This document shows positions 62,598-64,000 of a stretch of DNA of 64,000 bases, piece after piece; the first letter of the stretch is position 1; each line of letters opens with the position of its first letter. The position numbers and the translations under genes were made by a program. The stretch comes from Emticicia oligotrophica DSM 17448 (GTDB lineage Bacteria > Bacteroidota > Bacteroidia > Cytophagales > Spirosomataceae). The notes below the pieces were generated by a model that had not been told where the DNA came from, searched no databases, and saw only the letters and a program-made list of their open reading frames with translations. The stretch is from NCBI RefSeq assembly GCF_000263195.1, contig NC_018742.1, positions 1 to 64,000 of the forward strand, given 5' to 3'.

Positions 62598-64000
62598 ATG
62601 TTTCAAGACAAAATAACCATGTACGGGGCAGCGTGGTGTCCAGACTGCCGCCGTACCAAAGATTTCTTAGAAAAAAATCAAATAAAATTTGAATACATCA
62701 ATGTGGACGTTAGCCCAGAAGCATCGGCTATTGTAGAAGGCATTAACAAAGGAAAAAGAATTATTCCAACCTTAATTATCAACGACCAACCCTACTCTAA
62801 CCCTCAAAATCATCAACTTTCAAAAGTTTTGGGGATTAACAAACAGGGGACAACTGTACTTTTCGGAGCAGATTGGTGTCCTGATTGCAGAAGAGCCAAG
62901 CGTTTTTTGCAAGATAATCAAATCAATTTCAAGTTTGTCGATGTAGATACTACACCACAGGCTGCCGAATTTGTGATGAGCATAAACAAGGGTAAACGCA
63001 TTATTCCAACTATTCTTATCAATGAAACACCCTATTCCAACCCATCGAATGCTGTTTTAACAGAAGTTTTGGAATTGGATAAAGCAGCCGACCAACGCAT
63101 CTACGACGTGGTGATAATAGGAGGCGGAGCGGCAGGATTGACCACTGCAATTTATGCCCAAAGAGATAAATTCGATACCCTCATATTAGAAAAAAAGAAT
63201 ATAGGTGGTAATGCCTTTATTACCAAAAAGATAGAGAACTATCCAGGTTTTAAAGAAGTATCTGGCCCGGAATTGATGGATAGAATGGCGGAGCAAGCCA
63301 TTACTTTAGGTACGAAAATCGAGACAGGAGAAGATGTTACTTCTATTGAAAAAACAGATGATTTCTTTAAAATTCACACTTATAACGGCTCCTTCAAAGG
63401 TAAATCCGTAGTAATTGCCACGGGTAGCACCTACCGTACATTAGGTGTAGACGGTGAAGCAGAACTTATTGGGGCTGGTGTACATTTTTGTGCAACTTGC
63501 GATGGTGCTTTTTATCGTGATAAAGAAGTAATAGTTGTAGGCGGTGGTAATAGTGCCTTAGAAGAAGGAATGTTTTTGGCAAGTTTTTGTAAAAAAGTAA
63601 GTATTGTGCATCGAGGTGAAAGTTTTTCAGCTACTGAAACTTATATCGAAAAACTGTCTTCTTTTTCCAACATTCAGACTTATCTTAATCATTCAGTTAC
63701 GGCATTTAATGCGGATGAAAATGGCGTTTTTCAGTCGGCTACTTTAAAAAATAACCTAAACGAAAGCTTTATTGACCTAAAAGCAAATGGTGTTTTTGTA
63801 TTTGTAGGCTTACAACCTAATACACAAAACTATGAAAGCCTGTTAAATTTATCGCAAAGCAAACACATTCTTACCAAAGGATTAAATAAAACGAACGTAG
63901 ATGGCATATTTGCAGCAGGAGATGTACGTTTTGGGGCTATTGCCCAAGTAGCTGCCGCAACTGGTGAAGGCGTAGTTGCGAGCTATGGCGTAAGAGAGTA
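62598..64000 (+). CDS. Glutaredoxin-glutaredoxin-thioredoxin reductase fusion (3' partial)
   Basis: Open from ATG 62598 to the window end (467 codons plus two bases; probably close to its stop). Two tandem glutaredoxin-like domains: WCPDC at residues 13-17 and again at 93-97, each followed by NKGKRIIPTL/I. Then a thioredoxin reductase: VVIIGGGAAGLT near 170 (FAD), the redox CATCDG with C298 and C301, VVGGGNSALEEG (NADPH), and the final GIFAAGDVRF. Electrons could pass within one chain from NADPH to the glutaredoxin domains. Confidence 0.93.
   Translation, partial: MFQDKITMYGAAWCPDCRRTKDFLEKNQIKFEYINVDVSPEASAIVEGINKGKRIIPTLIINDQPYSNPQNHQLSKVLGINKQGTTVLFGADWCPDCRRAKRFLQDNQINFKFVDVDTTPQAAEFVMSINKGKRIIPTILINETPYSNPSNAVLTEVLELDKAADQRIYDVVIIGGGAAGLTTAIYAQRDKFDTLILEKKNIGGNAFITKKIENYPGFKEVSGPELMDRMAEQAITLGTKIETGEDVTSIEKTDDFFKIHTYNGSFKGKSVVIATGSTYRTLGVDGEAELIGAGVHFCATCDGAFYRDKEVIVVGGGNSALEEGMFLASFCKKVSIVHRGESFSATETYIEKLSSFSNIQTYLNHSVTAFNADENGVFQSATLKNNLNESFIDLKANGVFVFVGLQPNTQNYESLLNLSQSKHILTKGLNKTNVDGIFAAGDVRFGAIAQVAAATGEGVVASYGVRE

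Noticed and set aside
1-64000. CRISPR array linked to the Cas4-like gene.
   Set aside because: No regularly spaced 25-40-bp direct repeats were seen anywhere; the cassette repeats are about 400 bp and separated by genes.

Overview
The window is AT-rich DNA from a member of the Bacteroidota, most likely order Cytophagales. The evidence is type IX secretion (T9SS) sorting signals, a PorV-like protein, start sites with weak Shine-Dalgarno signals, a TAnnTTTG-type promoter and family-level protein similarities; the genus is a guess. There are no rRNA genes, no complete tRNA genes and no CRISPR array. Almost everything before about 59.5 kb looks accessory: a conjugative or otherwise mobile element whose cargo is mainly defence, DNA repair and secreted proteins. 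The last 4.5 kb looks like ordinary chromosome.

Layout. 0-12 kb: mobile-element backbone, with an M23 peptidase, a VirD4/TraG coupling protein, an operon of secreted Ig-like proteins with a PorV-like protein, an orphan phage-type Dam methylase, and a RecE-like nuclease with DUF932 and associated proteins. 12-12.7 kb: a strongly structured non-coding stretch. 12.7-18.9 kb: a tightly packed six-gene operon of sigma factor, HTH protein, Cas4-like PD-(D/E)XK nuclease, long Argonaute, small helical protein and HExxH metalloprotease-like protein. 19-20 kb: a frameshifted Zn-ribbon IS256-type transposase. 20-31.5 kb: a type I restriction-modification locus (hsdM, hsdS, hsdR) with a Septu-like ATPase/HNH pair downstream and, nested inside it on the opposite strand, a small protein, a second HExxH protein and a dCTP deaminase-like protein. 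31.5-35.5 kb: DUF2235 hydrolase, serine recombinase bracketed by two large perfect palindromes, a zinc-finger protein and an AlbA_2 (Schlafen-type) protein. 36.4-40.6 kb: a three-gene ubiquitin-like conjugation module (MBL-fold protein; E2-E1-JAB fusion; membrane protein). 41.2-47.6 kb: ArdA antirestriction protein and an SOS mutagenesis block (SRAP protein, S24 repressor, DinB, DnaE2-like polymerase).

47.7-58.9 kb is a cassette-like array read on the minus strand: HEPN-like zinc-ribbon protein, outer-membrane protein, DUF4932-like protein, small membrane protein, OLD-family nuclease and a helicase remnant. Most of these genes are separated by copies of the same roughly 400-bp intergenic sequence, each containing an 87-90-bp imperfect hairpin that resembles an integron attC site. 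No integron integrase is visible. Two identical 149-bp miniature transposable elements and one IS91-type element have inserted into the array.

58.9-64 kb: a serine recombinase, then an ECF sigma factor with a secreted DinB-fold protein, a peroxiredoxin-like protein, two small membrane proteins, a thioredoxin-like protein and a glutaredoxin-glutaredoxin-thioredoxin reductase fusion cut by the window end.

The most novel-looking items are the Argonaute operon with its own sigma factor, Cas4-like nuclease and metalloprotease, the E2-E1-JAB/MBL/membrane module, the recurrence of a similar HExxH protein in two separate defence loci, and the integron-like cassette array. All functional statements come from reading motifs by eye; no database search was run.
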